A stretch of 34,222 bases of DNA. Source: an uncultured Clostridia bacterium. Lineage in GTDB: Bacteria; Bacillota; Clostridia; TANB77; CAG-508. Numbering within the stretch: position 1 is the stretch's first letter; every line of letters begins with the position of its first letter. The notes under the pieces are model-generated. The model worked only from the letters and a program-made list of their open reading frames with translations. It did no database searches and was not told where the DNA came from. Shown here piece by piece: positions 8,296 to 15,454 of the stretch. Where the stretch lies: assembly GCA_947589645.1 (NCBI GenBank), contig CANQCG010000017.1, forward strand, positions 1-34,222, written 5' to 3'. The translations under genes were made by a program, and so were the position numbers.

Positions 8296-8892
8296 CTATA
8301 TTATTTTCTCTCCTAAATATTGGGTAAATGTGATTCTTATTGGTAAGTATTGCTTCATTCCATATTCTTCTACTAATTTTGTGTCTGCATCATTATTTTG
8401 GTCATCATTTTCCCACGTAAAATAACATCTTAGCTGGTCATAATTTCCATCTCTAATGTCTTGTAGAGTTATTATTCCTGTATATTTATCTTCATCTGTT
8501 TTTATTATTTCGTTGTCTCTATTTTTTACTTCGACATTTGTTTTTAATGTAAGACCTACTAATTTTGTTTTGTCTATCTCTATATCATACCTTATTGCTA
8601 CTTCTGTTCCTTTTGGGTTAACTATTATATCTATGTAACCTGTACTTCCAGGTGATATTTTATCTGAATCAGCATAAGGGTTTGTGAAGTTGTCAATTTT
8701 ATCCACTATAAATTGCACTGATTCTCCACCCTTTTTGTATATATCTACATCTTGTACATTTATTGTCCATTTTGCTAATTCTTGATTTGTTGTTCCGTGC
8801 GCTACTGTATAATATTTTGCATAGGTATCACTTATTTTAACTATTGTTAATATTATCATTACTAATGTTAATATTTGTAATACTTTTTTCAT
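8296..8892 (-). CDS. SipW-dependent (TasA/camelysin-like) secreted protein
   Basis: A 198-aa protein whose ATG overlaps the stop of the upstream signal-peptidase-like gene (ATGA, 8892-8889), so translation is coupled. The hydrophobic segment is at about 4-20 and the D-T-Y-A-K-Y cleavage site at 22-27. The mature domain includes A-K-W-T-I-N-V, P-G-S-T-G-Y-I-D-I and a C-terminal F-T-W-E-N-D-D...D-A-D-T-K-L block shared with the proteins at 232 and 967. It is the best match here to a TasA/camelysin-like fold. Probably processed by the active peptidase at 7718-8269. Confidence 0.75.
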   Translation of the reverse strand: MKKVLQILTLVMIILTIVKISDTYAKYYTVAHGTTNQELAKWTINVQDVDIYKKGGESVQFIVDKIDNFTNPYADSDKISPGSTGYIDIIVNPKGTEVAIRYDIEIDKTKLVGLTLKTNVEVKNRDNEIIKTDEDKYTGIITLQDIRDGNYDQLRCYFTWENDDQNNDADTKLVEEYGMKQYLPIRITFTQYLGEKII

Positions 8893-9482
8893 CTTTTTAC
8901 CTTTTCCTTTTTATTTTCTTTTGTCTCTGCTATCTCTCTTTCTTCATCTCCGTATTTTATTTCCATTACTAACTCATATATTTCGTATAGTAATGTTATA
9001 AAAGTTACTACTACTATTAGGAATAAGTAGCCATATTTTGACTCTAATACTTGTAATAATGTTCCTAAATGTGGTATTACCTTCATTTTTTCTGTTGAAC
9101 CTATAACATCTTCATGGTCTATAATAGTATTTCCTTCTAATATGTATTGTGTGCTACGTTCTCCTAGTTCATCGTTTTTTTGTAGTACTTCTGCATATCT
9201 TATTTCATATTGTGATGTAGTTATTTTTTTGTATAAAAATATGTTATCTCCTGCATTTATATCTTTTGCTCTTGTTTCTTTTATTAAAACCAAATCTCCC
9301 TTATTAAAATCTGGCTCTAATTCTTCATCTCCTATTATTATAAAGGTATACCCTCCTATTTCACTGCAAAAGTGCTCATTATATGATAGCAATAAAACTG
9401 TTACAGCTATTGCTACAATTGCATATGCTATTAATATTATCCCTTGTAATATTTTTACTAATGTTTTTACAAATTTTTTCAT
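8889..9482 (-). CDS. Signal-peptidase-like protein with degenerate active site
   Basis: A 197-aa protein with the full architecture of the SipW family: N-terminal membrane segment (about 11-33), the N-K-G-D-L-V-L-I strand, an E-G-N-T-I block in place of T-K-G-D-N-N, a C-terminal membrane segment (about 148-166) and a charged tail. The catalytic serine motif S-M-E-P is E-L-E-P here (Glu54) and the T-H-R-V histidine motif is R-Y-A-E-V (Tyr96). Both dyad residues appear lost, so it is probably a pseudo-peptidase. The reading frame is intact, has a good ribosome binding site and is translationally coupled to the secreted-protein gene 8296-8892, so it looks retained for a non-catalytic job such as a substrate chaperone or anchor. 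Confidence 0.75.
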   Translation of the reverse strand: MKKFVKTLVKILQGIILIAYAIVAIAVTVLLLSYNEHFCSEIGGYTFIIIGDEELEPDFNKGDLVLIKETRAKDINAGDNIFLYKKITTSQYEIRYAEVLQKNDELGERSTQYILEGNTIIDHEDVIGSTEKMKVIPHLGTLLQVLESKYGYLFLIVVVTFITLLYEIYELVMEIKYGDEEREIAETKENKKEKVKR

Positions 9483-9517
9483 TGTTTTCTCCCTCGTTTT
9501 TTTATTTTTATTATTAT

Positions 9518-9943
9518 TTATTCTTCTGGTTGTGGTTCAGCTACTTGTGGTTTTTGTAATTCCAGTTTTTTTACTAAGTCTGTTACATTTCCTATTATTG
9601 TTATTTTTCCATTATATTCGCCACCAGCTTCTAAAACATCTATATATATTTGACTAGCTACTGCAGCTGATCCATTTTCATCTAGTCCCATTACATTTAT
9701 AGTTTGCCCTGCTATTTCTTTGTCAGAAATATTTTTTATTTTATATGTTAAAAGAGTTTCTTCTTTTTCTTCATCATATTTCATTTCAAGGTCTTTTACT
9801 TGCATAGTTTCGAATTCACTGTTTCCTGCAATATTTTCATCTTCTTTTTTCTTGTTTTCTCCTACTACAAATATTACTACTAATGAAATTATAGTAATAA
9901 CCACTAATAGTACAATTATTATATTTGTTTTTTTAAGTTTCAT
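9518..9943 (-). CDS. Small membrane-anchored extracytoplasmic protein
   Basis: A 141-aa protein with strong GGAGG and ATG. A short basic start and a membrane segment (about 8-27) are followed by an acidic linker and a small all-beta domain (LLTYKIKNISDKEIAG...GGEYNGKITI) reminiscent of FxLYD/NEAT-type immunoglobulin-like lipoprotein domains. It ends in a proline/glutamate tail (QPQPEE). It has no A-x-A-F/Y SipW site, so it probably stays anchored. Second gene of the main operon. Function unknown; it may be an anchor or chaperone for the secreted subunits. Confidence 0.6.
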   Translation of the reverse strand: MKLKKTNIIIVLLVVITIISLVVIFVVGENKKKEDENIAGNSEFETMQVKDLEMKYDEEKEETLLTYKIKNISDKEIAGQTINVMGLDENGSAAVASQIYIDVLEAGGEYNGKITIIGNVTDLVKKLELQKPQVAEPQPEE

Positions 9944-10006
9944 TTATATTTTCCTCCCATTTAATTTATAATTATTTTGCTTATTTTTGTTTTTATTTAT
10001 ACTTTA

Positions 10007-10864
10007 TCATTCTTTTACATCTATTATCATATTTTGAGTACTTCCACCTGGGTAAGTATAATCTGCACTTATATCTCTTTTATAGAATTTTATATCTTTT
10101 GATTGCTCTGCACCTAATTTAATGGTTACACTATTTACATAATCAACACCAGATATTTTGGTTGTTTTTTGATCTACTCTATTTATATAACTCTCATCTG
10201 ATGTATCAATCATTACTTTGTTTGGATCAAAGGTTAATGTTATGTTTTTATCTTTATTTTCTGCATTGATTAATCTTAAAGTTGCATAAATTCTAGAGGG
10301 TTTGTCCTCTATTTTGGCACTTATCAGTTTTTCTGATATTTGTATTCTAAATTTTGCTGATATAGTTTTCTTATACGGTACTGTAGTTTTTGCTGTAACA
10401 CTTAGCGTTACTATGTCTCCTGGGTTAAGCTCATCTGTTGGTCTTAAATAAATTTTTACTTCTCTTATATTGGTATTGTTTGGAATAAAGCTTTCATTTG
10501 TACTTTCTCCTTCTAAAAAGTCTATGTGAGCAGTTGCCTTACTAGCATCTTCTACGGTACACGAAAGTGTGTACCCTAGACCTTGTCCATCATACTTGAA
10601 CAATGATAATTCATTTTCATAGCTGTATAATTTAAAATTTATTTCGTAATCTTCTATTCCACTCCAATTGGAATAACTATATGTCTTATCTGATGTTGTT
10701 AACAAGTTACTTGAAAAGTTAAAATTTCTTGATTTTAAATATGCATCTCTTACATTGTTATATATATATCTTGCAAATACTGGTAATGCTGTTATCATTA
10801 AAATTGCTAATATTAGTATTATAATTGCCAAGGTAACTTTTTTCTTATTTACCCTTCTTTTCAC
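10007..10864 (-). CDS. Secreted protein with SipW-type signal, first gene of operon
   Basis: A 285-aa protein starting at GTG 10864 with GGAGG 6 nt upstream. The basic N-terminus (KRRVNKKK), membrane segment (about 10-29) and P-V-F-A-R-Y site match the SipW signal type. The mature part of about 250 residues looks like two beta-sandwich modules. The first is about 35-180, with conserved N-P-G-D-I-V-T-L typical of DUF11/CARDB-like adhesin strands; the second is about 180-285. It is the largest secreted component and the first gene after the operon promoter. Predicted surface or fibre protein; no family recognised with certainty. Confidence 0.65.
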   Translation of the reverse strand: MKRRVNKKKVTLAIIILILAILMITALPVFARYIYNNVRDAYLKSRNFNFSSNLLTTSDKTYSYSNWSGIEDYEINFKLYSYENELSLFKYDGQGLGYTLSCTVEDASKATAHIDFLEGESTNESFIPNNTNIREVKIYLRPTDELNPGDIVTLSVTAKTTVPYKKTISAKFRIQISEKLISAKIEDKPSRIYATLRLINAENKDKNITLTFDPNKVMIDTSDESYINRVDQKTTKISGVDYVNSVTIKLGAEQSKDIKFYKRDISADYTYPGGSTQNMIIDVKE

Positions 10865-10917
10865 TTTTTTCCTCCATGTAATTTATTTCTATATTTTTAT
10901 ATATCTCTCCTATATAT

Positions 10918-10946
10918 CTTATATCATAACACATATTTTTTTTCAA
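10918..10946 (-). promoter_or_regulatory. Probable sigma-A promoter of the main surface operon
   Basis: On the minus strand TTGAAA (10946-10941), a 17-bp spacer and TATAAG (10923-10918) precede the GTG start at 10864 by about 55 nt. Upstream on the same strand are ATTACCT (10984) and ATTACAT (10974), which resemble the repeat units of the two plus-strand promoters. Confidence 0.55.
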
Positions 10947-10952
10947 CATTTT

Positions 10953-10974
10953 ATTACATTTTTTTAAATGTAAT
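10953..10974. promoter_or_regulatory. 22-bp palindrome, candidate operator
   Basis: ATTACATTT (10953-10961), a TTTT spacer and AAATGTAAT (10966-10974) form a perfect 9-bp inverted repeat about 6 bp upstream of the minus-strand -35 box. Each arm contains the ATTACAT word of the direct repeats at 121, 132 and 11068. Confidence 0.45.
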
Positions 10975-11056
10975 TTTAGGTAATTTTGCTATTTTTTCCG
11001 GTATTTTTTTATATTTGTTTTTTATTACTTTTTGTTTATATTTTTGTTTCGTTTTT

Positions 11057-11089
11057 GTTACATACTTATTACATTTTCTTTACTTTACT
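11057..11089 (+). promoter_or_regulatory. 11-bp direct repeats, probable OmpR/PhoB-type operator
   Basis: GTTACATACTT (11057-11067), ATTACATTTTC (11068-11078) and a degenerate TTTACTTTACT (11079-11089) form three 11-bp units. The first unit starts 41 bp before the -35 box, almost the same as the 42 bp at 110-152. Confidence 0.6.
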
Positions 11090-11097
11090 GCAAATTA

Positions 11098-11126
11098 TTG
11101 ATTTTTATTCCTTAATAACTTATAAT
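11098..11126 (+). promoter_or_regulatory. Sigma-A promoter of the 11170 gene
   Basis: TTGATT (11098-11103), a 17-bp spacer and perfect TATAAT (11121-11126). The ATG is 43 bp downstream of the -10, with AAAGGG at 11153-11158. Confidence 0.8.
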
Positions 11127-11169
11127 AAAGATAATATTATCTATTTATATTGAAAGGGTTGATTAACTA

Positions 11170-12129
11170 ATGAAAAATCTAGATACTGATGAATTTGATG
11201 TTGAATTTGCAAGAGAAGTAACTTCAACTGGTACTAAAAAGACATCATCTAAAAGAAGTTCTTCGAAAATAACTAAGCACCCTACCACAGAAGCTTCAAA
11301 TACTAGTGCGAAAAATCCTTTTGTATTTACATTAAATACAGCTAAAAGCTTACTTGAAATTTGTGCTAATGATGATACATATGAAATATATGCTTCTGAT
11401 GAGGAGTATGTTTTCTTTTTAGGTAAAAATTCTTCATATTTTTCTAGTGCTCAAGATAATTTATTTTTAAAGAGTAAATCTTCAGACATTTCTATTTCAA
11501 AAGTAGATGGTGTATATAAAATTTCTACTAATTTGGATGTTGATATTTCGGATGATGTTTCGATTACAAGTTTTTGCAAGACAAAAGACCATATAAGTTT
11601 TTCAACAGCTGATGGTTTTAAGGTAACATCTAAAGATGCTAAATTATCAATAACTAATGAAGTATATAATAAAAATAAATTTTTAACTAATTTATCTGTT
11701 CCAAATAGTTCAAATAATTGCTTGATTATTTCTGACGAAGATCAAAAAGTATATTTGCCTTATTCTTTTTCAGAAGTTGATAAAAAATTTAAGTCTTTCC
11801 CTGATAAATATGAATCTATGACAGATTTAATTGAGAAAGAATATATTAAGCCTGCATCTTTTTATAAGAACCCATTTACAGCTAGATTTAGAGAAGCTTA
11901 CAAATTAATGAGACGTAGACAACATGCTTCTATTGGTGCAGCTTTGGCTTTGGGAATAGAGCTAGCTTTTGAAACTCATTTACACCCTGCTATTATAACA
12001 GCTTGTAAAAATTTAGAGGAACTTGATATTTATCTAGATTGCTTAGATGATAATGAACTTGATAAATTTTCTTGTTTTGATATCATTTATAAATCAATGC
12101 CAGTTGTTTTGGCTAAACATGCAAAATGA
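11170..12129 (+). CDS. Unknown cytoplasmic protein of the surface-protein locus
   Basis: A 319-aa protein of no recognised family. The first ~50 residues are disordered, rich in Ser/Thr/Lys (T-K-K-T-S-S-K-R-S-S-S-K). Residues of about 55-215 form a strand-rich region with repeated Asp/Ser motifs (DISISKVDG, VDISDDVSI). The last ~100 residues are helical and basic (K-L-M-R-R-R-Q-H). There is no signal peptide or membrane segment. It has its own promoter with the same 11-bp repeats as the 232-834 gene and shares a terminator with the convergent signal peptidase gene, so it is probably controlled together with the locus. Function unknown. Confidence 0.65.
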   Translation: MKNLDTDEFDVEFAREVTSTGTKKTSSKRSSSKITKHPTTEASNTSAKNPFVFTLNTAKSLLEICANDDTYEIYASDEEYVFFLGKNSSYFSSAQDNLFLKSKSSDISISKVDGVYKISTNLDVDISDDVSITSFCKTKDHISFSTADGFKVTSKDAKLSITNEVYNKNKFLTNLSVPNSSNNCLIISDEDQKVYLPYSFSEVDKKFKSFPDKYESMTDLIEKEYIKPASFYKNPFTARFREAYKLMRRRQHASIGAALALGIELAFETHLHPAIITACKNLEELDIYLDCLDDNELDKFSCFDIIYKSMPVVLAKHAK

Positions 12130-12154
12130 ACTCCAAATTGGAGTTCATTTTTTA
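12127..12154. terminator. Terminator containing both convergent stop codons
   Basis: A perfect 10-bp palindrome TGAACTCCAA / TTGGAGTTCA (12127-12136, 12138-12147) with a one-base centre is followed by a run of seven Ts. The first TGA is the stop of the plus gene, and the complementary TGA at 12147-12145 is the stop of the minus gene. The T tract is good on plus and weak on minus. Confidence 0.8.
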
Positions 12155-12765
12155 TTGTATTCATCTCTTTTTTTCTTTATATCGTATTTTTCTCTTATTC
12201 TTTTTCTTTCTTCTCTTCTTTTGTCATTGCTATTTTTTAAAATAATAAATATTATTACAATTATTACGATTGAAATAAGTCCATTGTTCTTTTGAATTTC
12301 TGATGCCAATTTTCCTACAGCTTTTACTTTAAATAAGTATTTACCATACAACTGACTGTGCCTTATTAATTCCTCATCTTGTACATTGTTGTTATCACCT
12401 TTTGTTGTATAAATGTTTTCTCCAGCAATGGCATCAATTTTAACTACTCTATGTGTTACTGTTGAATTATCATCTTTTTTATAAGTTATTATATCTCCTA
12501 CTTTAATTTCATCTTGATTACACCTTTTTATTATTATTAAATCATTTACATTTATTGTAGGCATCATACTTTCTGATATAATATTTAAAAAAGATATATT
12601 GTAAATGTATGGTAGGCCTTCTGGATCACTTGCAGTTTGCTTTAACATTATTAAATTGATTATCAATAATATAGAAAGCAATACAAGTACTAAAATTGTT
12701 AATACTTTACGTATTGCTTTTTCTATTTTTATCTGTCTTGTTATTTTATCAATTTGATATTTCAA
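12145..12765 (-). CDS. sipW: Signal peptidase I, ER/SipW type
   Basis: A 206-aa membrane peptidase. TTG start at 12765 with GAGGA 8 nt upstream; that site overlaps the stop of the upstream coiled-coil gene, so the two are coupled. N-terminal membrane segment at about 21-41; catalytic block I-S-E-S-M-M-P (Ser66); V-T-H-R-V (His105); T-K-G-D-N-N-N-V-Q-D (Asp124/Asp130); C-terminal membrane segment about 162-180 and a highly basic tail. All SipW-type catalytic residues are present. Unlike the other three homologues it has no secreted-protein gene next to it. It may serve the products of 232-834 or the main operon in trans. Confidence 0.88.
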   Translation of the reverse strand: MKYQIDKITRQIKIEKAIRKVLTILVLVLLSILLIINLIMLKQTASDPEGLPYIYNISFLNIISESMMPTINVNDLIIIKRCNQDEIKVGDIITYKKDDNSTVTHRVVKIDAIAGENIYTTKGDNNNVQDEELIRHSQLYGKYLFKVKAVGKLASEIQKNNGLISIVIIVIIFIILKNSNDKRREERKRIREKYDIKKKRDEYNKK

Positions 12766-12775
12766 AATTTTATCC

Positions 12776-14347
12776 TCATTTTTTTAATATTTCTTTTGCT
12801 TTACACATAAATTTTATTTCGTCTAAAGTTAATTTTGAATTGTTTATATTATTGTATATGGTTAAAGTTTTTGCTGTTGAAATTAAGCCATCTATATTTT
12901 GAGCTTCAAAATCTTCTTTGTTGACATTTAGTCCTAGTAATTTATATTTGTCTTTTATTATTATAGTCATATCTTTTAGCCCTGATATATTTACATTATT
13001 TATAACTGACATATTTGGCTCTTTTATTGCATCTTTTAGTCTGTTAATCATCGCATTTATGTCACTTTCTACTATATCCGGAAATTGTTTTATTATTCTT
13101 CTTGCAATGAAATTATAGAATGATGTTGCAAATACTAATGTGTCCAATATGGTTGATGTTTCTGATATGTTTTCTTTTACTGCTCTATCTATCATATCAT
13201 CATCAAGTTTTCTATATAAATCTTTTAAGACTAATATTTGGTTGTTTCTCTCTAAAACCTCTGCCTCGTTGTTGGCATTTTTATTCATGAAGCGTAACAA
13301 TTTATTTTTCTTGTTTATACTTGAATTTAATTGATATAGTTTCTTTTCAGCTTTTGCTATTTCTTCTATTGTTTCATCATATTTTGGTTTTTTGTTTTTG
13401 TCGGTTTTCTTGTGCATTGAAACTATGTCATCTACTAAAAACTTAAATTCTGAATAGGTTTGATATTCTTTTAAATTGTTAGATAATTTTCTTATGTTTG
13501 AGTAAAATTCTTCTGTACTTCGACTTTCTGAAGTTTGCATTTTGTTTATTTCTGCGTCTATGTTGTCTTTTTTATAATCATTTATAAGTAAATCTGCACT
13601 TAAAAATTTATCTAATATTATTCTCTCATCTTTTTCTTTGAGGCTTTTAACTCTTGCCTTCATAGCATCACATTTTTCTGCAATTTGTTCTGCTGTTGTT
13701 TCTAGTTCTTTTAAGGTTTGCTCCTTTTTAATTGCATAATGCTTATCTATAGCTTTCTCATTTTTATGGTATAAAAATCGTATGTTTAAACTTATATGTG
13801 TTATTAGTTCTGAACATTTTACATATAATTTTTCGAAGGTACTTTTTATTCTATCTGAATATGTATTTCCTTTTTTAGCTTCTTCGATAAATACTTTCAT
13901 GTATTCATGTGCATATTCACTATAATTAAAGTCTTTATCTGTTAGCACTATACCTACAGATTCAAATTTTTTTAGTACTTCATATATGTCTTGGTTTACT
14001 ACTTCTAAGTTCTTTTTGTAAAATCCATTAATTGAGTAAACAAGTCTGTCTAATTCCATCTTTTCATAAGATGTTTTCATATTGTTTATTATAACATTTT
14101 CTTCTATCTTTTGAATCTCTTGCTCTATATTTTGAATCTCAGGATTTTGCTTAAATTTATCTAATTTGTTATATCTATTTTCTATTTCTTTAATTATTAT
14201 GTCATGAAGCTCTTCATATTGATTACGTACTTCTTCTATTTTTTCTAATGATTTTGTTATGTTTTTTAGATTGTTTCTTGGCAATAGTCCTAATGTTTCT
14301 TGGTCTATCTCTATTTGCTCTTGTATCTTTTGCAAAGTTTCACTCAT
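12776..14347 (-). CDS. Large coiled-coil cytoplasmic protein, unknown family
   Basis: A 523-aa protein dominated by long charged helices with heptad-like spacing (about 28-90, 205-250, 325-385). It has no signal peptide, membrane span or nucleotide-binding motif. Its GGAGG site lies within the end of the small upstream gene. The C-terminal third (400-523) is less charged and probably globular. It is co-transcribed with a signal peptidase gene, so it is likely part of the locus's cytoplasmic machinery, perhaps a scaffold or a partner of the McrB-like ATPase. I could not place it in a family. Confidence 0.65.
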   Translation of the reverse strand: MSETLQKIQEQIEIDQETLGLLPRNNLKNITKSLEKIEEVRNQYEELHDIIIKEIENRYNKLDKFKQNPEIQNIEQEIQKIEENVIINNMKTSYEKMELDRLVYSINGFYKKNLEVVNQDIYEVLKKFESVGIVLTDKDFNYSEYAHEYMKVFIEEAKKGNTYSDRIKSTFEKLYVKCSELITHISLNIRFLYHKNEKAIDKHYAIKKEQTLKELETTAEQIAEKCDAMKARVKSLKEKDERIILDKFLSADLLINDYKKDNIDAEINKMQTSESRSTEEFYSNIRKLSNNLKEYQTYSEFKFLVDDIVSMHKKTDKNKKPKYDETIEEIAKAEKKLYQLNSSINKKNKLLRFMNKNANNEAEVLERNNQILVLKDLYRKLDDDMIDRAVKENISETSTILDTLVFATSFYNFIARRIIKQFPDIVESDINAMINRLKDAIKEPNMSVINNVNISGLKDMTIIIKDKYKLLGLNVNKEDFEAQNIDGLISTAKTLTIYNNINNSKLTLDEIKFMCKAKEILKK

Positions 14348-14350
14348 TTT

Positions 14351-14476
14351 TTATTGTCCTCCTTTTTCTTTCGTGTTTTTATAGTCTGCATTTATTTTTT
14401 TTAATGTTTGGCTTACTTTTGCTTCTGCTTCTAACAATTCATCATTGTTTAACTCATGTATTTTTTCTTTTTCCAT
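14351..14476 (-). CDS. Small 41-aa acidic/basic helical protein
   Basis: ATG at 14476 has AAGGTG about 10 nt upstream, and the frame runs to TAA at 14351. The product begins MEKEKIHELNNDELLEAEAK and ends KEKGGQ; it should be one long amphipathic helix. The two Gly codons at its end form the GGAGG ribosome binding site of the next gene, 3 nt before its ATG, so the two are translationally coupled. It is the first gene after the promoter at 14502-14530. Either a small partner of the coiled-coil protein or a leader peptide controlling it. Confidence 0.6.
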   Translation of the reverse strand: MEKEKIHELNNDELLEAEAKVSQTLKKINADYKNTKEKGGQ

Positions 14477-14501
14477 ACGTTTTTTCACCTTCTTATTTTA
14501 T

Positions 14502-14530
14502 ATTATATTATAATGTGTGTGTTTTTTCAA
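14502..14530 (-). promoter_or_regulatory. Sigma-A promoter of the coiled-coil/signal peptidase operon
   Basis: On the minus strand TTGAAA (14530-14525), a 17-bp spacer and perfect TATAAT (14507-14502). The first start codon (14476) is 25 nt downstream. No RTTACAT repeats are visible upstream, unlike the other locus promoters. Confidence 0.7.
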
Positions 14531-14607
14531 TATTTTTTATTTGCAATTTTAAATAGTTTTACTTTGTATGTTCAAATGGCTTATGCAATTCTAACTTAAT
14601 AATATTT

Positions 14608-15408
14608 TTAATTGTTTTTTTTGTGATTTTTCATTATTTTGTTTTTATGTTCTTCTACTTTTTGGGCTGTCTTTTCAATTTTTCGCTCTAGCTCTCTTTT
14701 TTGTTCTTCGACTTGTTCTTTTATTTCTTCTTTTTTCTCTTTGATTTTTATTTTAACCGCTTCTAATTTTGGATATGCACTTAATAATCTTCTATGTAAA
14801 GCAGACTTCCCTTGCAATACTTCTTTTATTTTTTTTGTTAGTTCTTCTGTGTTGTCTAGCTCTTTTCCTATAAATTTTAATACTTTCTTTATATAACTTA
14901 TTACTACTGTTGACACTATGTTGTCTATTATAAATATGCTTAAAATGGTCCAAAATAGTACATTTAGCCATGTTTCTGGTATTTGTCCTAATTTTTCTAA
15001 GAAAAACGGATTTGCTATATACATTATAAATAAACCTAATAGTCCAAATGGTATTAGAGTTTCTAAACATATACGTCCATTTATATTAAATTTAGCTTTG
15101 CTATAGTCCCACCATCTTGCTTTAAAGATTTTTTCCATTAAGTAACTTGTTAGATATTCTAGTGTGCCACAGACTAATATCGCCATAAAAAATAGTGTAA
15201 GTGGATCGTCTATGTATTTTTTTAATAAGAAGGTTATTAGTATTCCTCCATATCCATATATTGGACAGTAGGGTCCTATTAAGAACCCTCTGTTTACAAA
15301 TCTTCTTGTTTCAATTAATTTGCCTATTACTTCTAGGCTCCATCCAATAAATGAATATATCATAAATAGTAAAAAATATATTCTTATATCTGCTCCAAAT
15401 ATTATCAT
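14608..15408 (-). CDS. CmpB-family putative ABC transporter permease
   Basis: A 266-aa polytopic membrane protein. The first ~180 residues hold about five hydrophobic segments with the family's characteristic S-F-I-G-W-S-L-E-V, V-N-R-G-F-L-I-G-P and C-P-I-Y-G-Y-G-G motifs (ABC_trans_CmpB, PF06541). Another conserved block is R-W-W-D-Y-S near residue 98. A cytoplasmic tail of about 85 residues is a Lys/Glu coiled coil. Despite the family name, no ATPase partner is nearby and transport activity is unproven. It has its own promoter (15426-15454) and AAAGGTG ribosome binding site, and lies downstream of clpB. It is common in clostridial genomes; role unclear. Confidence 0.8.
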   Translation of the reverse strand: MIIFGADIRIYFLLFMIYSFIGWSLEVIGKLIETRRFVNRGFLIGPYCPIYGYGGILITFLLKKYIDDPLTLFFMAILVCGTLEYLTSYLMEKIFKARWWDYSKAKFNINGRICLETLIPFGLLGLFIMYIANPFFLEKLGQIPETWLNVLFWTILSIFIIDNIVSTVVISYIKKVLKFIGKELDNTEELTKKIKEVLQGKSALHRRLLSAYPKLEAVKIKIKEKKEEIKEQVEEQKRELERKIEKTAQKVEEHKNKIMKNHKKNN

Positions 15409-15425
15409 TATAATTCACCTTTTGT

Positions 15426-15454
15426 ATTCTCTCATTTTATAATACATTTGTCAA
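15426..15454 (-). promoter_or_regulatory. Sigma-A promoter of the CmpB-family gene
   Basis: On the minus strand TTGACA (15454-15449), a 17-bp spacer and GAGAAT (15431-15426) preceded by an extended TG. The -35 lies in a stretch (GTCAATTATAACTTTTGT, plus strand) that also occurs with one change inside the clpB 3' end at 15582-15599. Confidence 0.65.

Larger units (their letters stand above)
10865..11169. other. Divergent regulatory intergenic region
   Basis: This 305-bp AT-rich spacer holds back-to-back promoters for the 12-gene minus operon (10918-10946) and the plus gene at 11170 (11098-11126). It also holds a 22-bp palindrome and 11-bp direct repeats. I see no coding sequence in it. Confidence 0.8.

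Noticed and set aside
9142..9657. Plus-strand 171-codon frame across the signal-peptidase-like gene
   Set aside because: Mirror of two well-supported minus-strand genes; composition is Phe/Leu/Ser rich and no start signal is present.
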